A stretch of 64,000 nt of DNA from the NCBI RefSeq assembly GCF_014203125.1, contig NZ_JACHIH010000027.1, positions 1 to 64,000 of the forward strand, in the 5' to 3' direction. Below are positions 63,861 to 64,000 of this stretch, one piece after another. Numbering within the stretch: the stretch's first letter is position 1; the number at the start of each line of letters is the position of its first letter. Position numbers and translations under genes: made by a program. The notes beneath the pieces were generated by a model. It had not been told where the DNA came from. It was given only the letters and a program-made list of their open reading frames with translations, and did no database searches. The stretch is from Rhodopseudomonas rhenobacensis. GTDB taxonomy: Bacteria > Pseudomonadota > Alphaproteobacteria > Rhizobiales > Xanthobacteraceae.

Positions 63861-64000
63861 ATTGAATTCTTCGAATTCTTCAATTCACACGAGGTGCGGG
63901 TCAGCCCTGCGGCTCGTCAGTTCGGAATTGGGCTGGAGCATGTTTCGAAATATTCGGCTGAGCCTCGCGAAGCAAATGTCGGACGCGCGGATTCCGGCGA

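Overview
The window looks like chromosomal DNA of a high-GC alphaproteobacterium of the Rhodopseudomonas/Bradyrhizobium group. The evidence is strong third-position G/C bias, a CIRCE-controlled groESL operon, an Usg-family gene, a CowN nitrogenase-protection gene, many acyl-CoA catabolic genes and several families of intergenic palindromes that I associate with that group. The assignment rests on recognising protein families and repeats; no database search was run. I see no rRNA, tRNA or CRISPR array.

Layout. 1-1573: xanthine phosphoribosyltransferase and a CinA/MoaB-like molybdopterin-binding protein. 1793-5982: four same-strand genes (circularly permuted ATP-grasp, alpha-E, transglutaminase, Anbu proteasome homologue), a conserved but poorly understood predicted peptide-ligation and proteolysis system. 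6034-10842: GNAT, SDR, MFS exporter, nucleoside transporter and Usg, separated by repeats. 11002-13275: groES-groEL with two CIRCE operators, a heat-shock promoter and a terminator. 13463-17279: an accessory stretch with an antitoxin-like fusion, a broken XRE gene, a GIY-YIG nuclease gene sitting exactly in the centre of a REP palindrome, an ArsR/SDR divergon and a HigBA toxin-antitoxin pair. 17326-19744: an L,D-transpeptidase-like DUF2778 protein, a CooA-like regulator and CowN.

20110-36318 is mostly catabolic: aldehyde dehydrogenase, intradiol dioxygenase plus aldo/keto reductase, a serine hydrolase, and a tight minus-strand operon of BKACE, the two subunits of a biotin-dependent acyl-CoA carboxylase and an enoyl-CoA hydratase, with AraC, GST and acyl-CoA dehydrogenase genes upstream. 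36514-47967 holds a cytochrome c, a hybrid histidine kinase, and a group of glycosyltransferase (behind an EcfG-type stress promoter), ABC exporter, amylo-alpha-1,6-glucosidase, PRC-barrel and MFS genes. 48257-52201 has a ClpP-fold membrane protease with a membrane partner, a SOUL haem protein and small conserved proteins.

52506-57754 is a regulatory unit: an RND efflux operon flanked by two ArsR repressors that both carry the cysteine pair of persulfide sensors, next to a YgaP-type membrane protein. 57776-59540 has a NifX-like protein, a Rieske protein and a PadR repressor with two identical palindromic operators. 60098-63397 ends with GtrA, a GNAT gene and three paralogous phage-tail-collar (microcystin-dependent-protein) genes. 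The strongest candidates for new biology are the GIY-YIG/REP element, the Anbu cluster, the CooA-like/CowN pair and the collar-gene trio.
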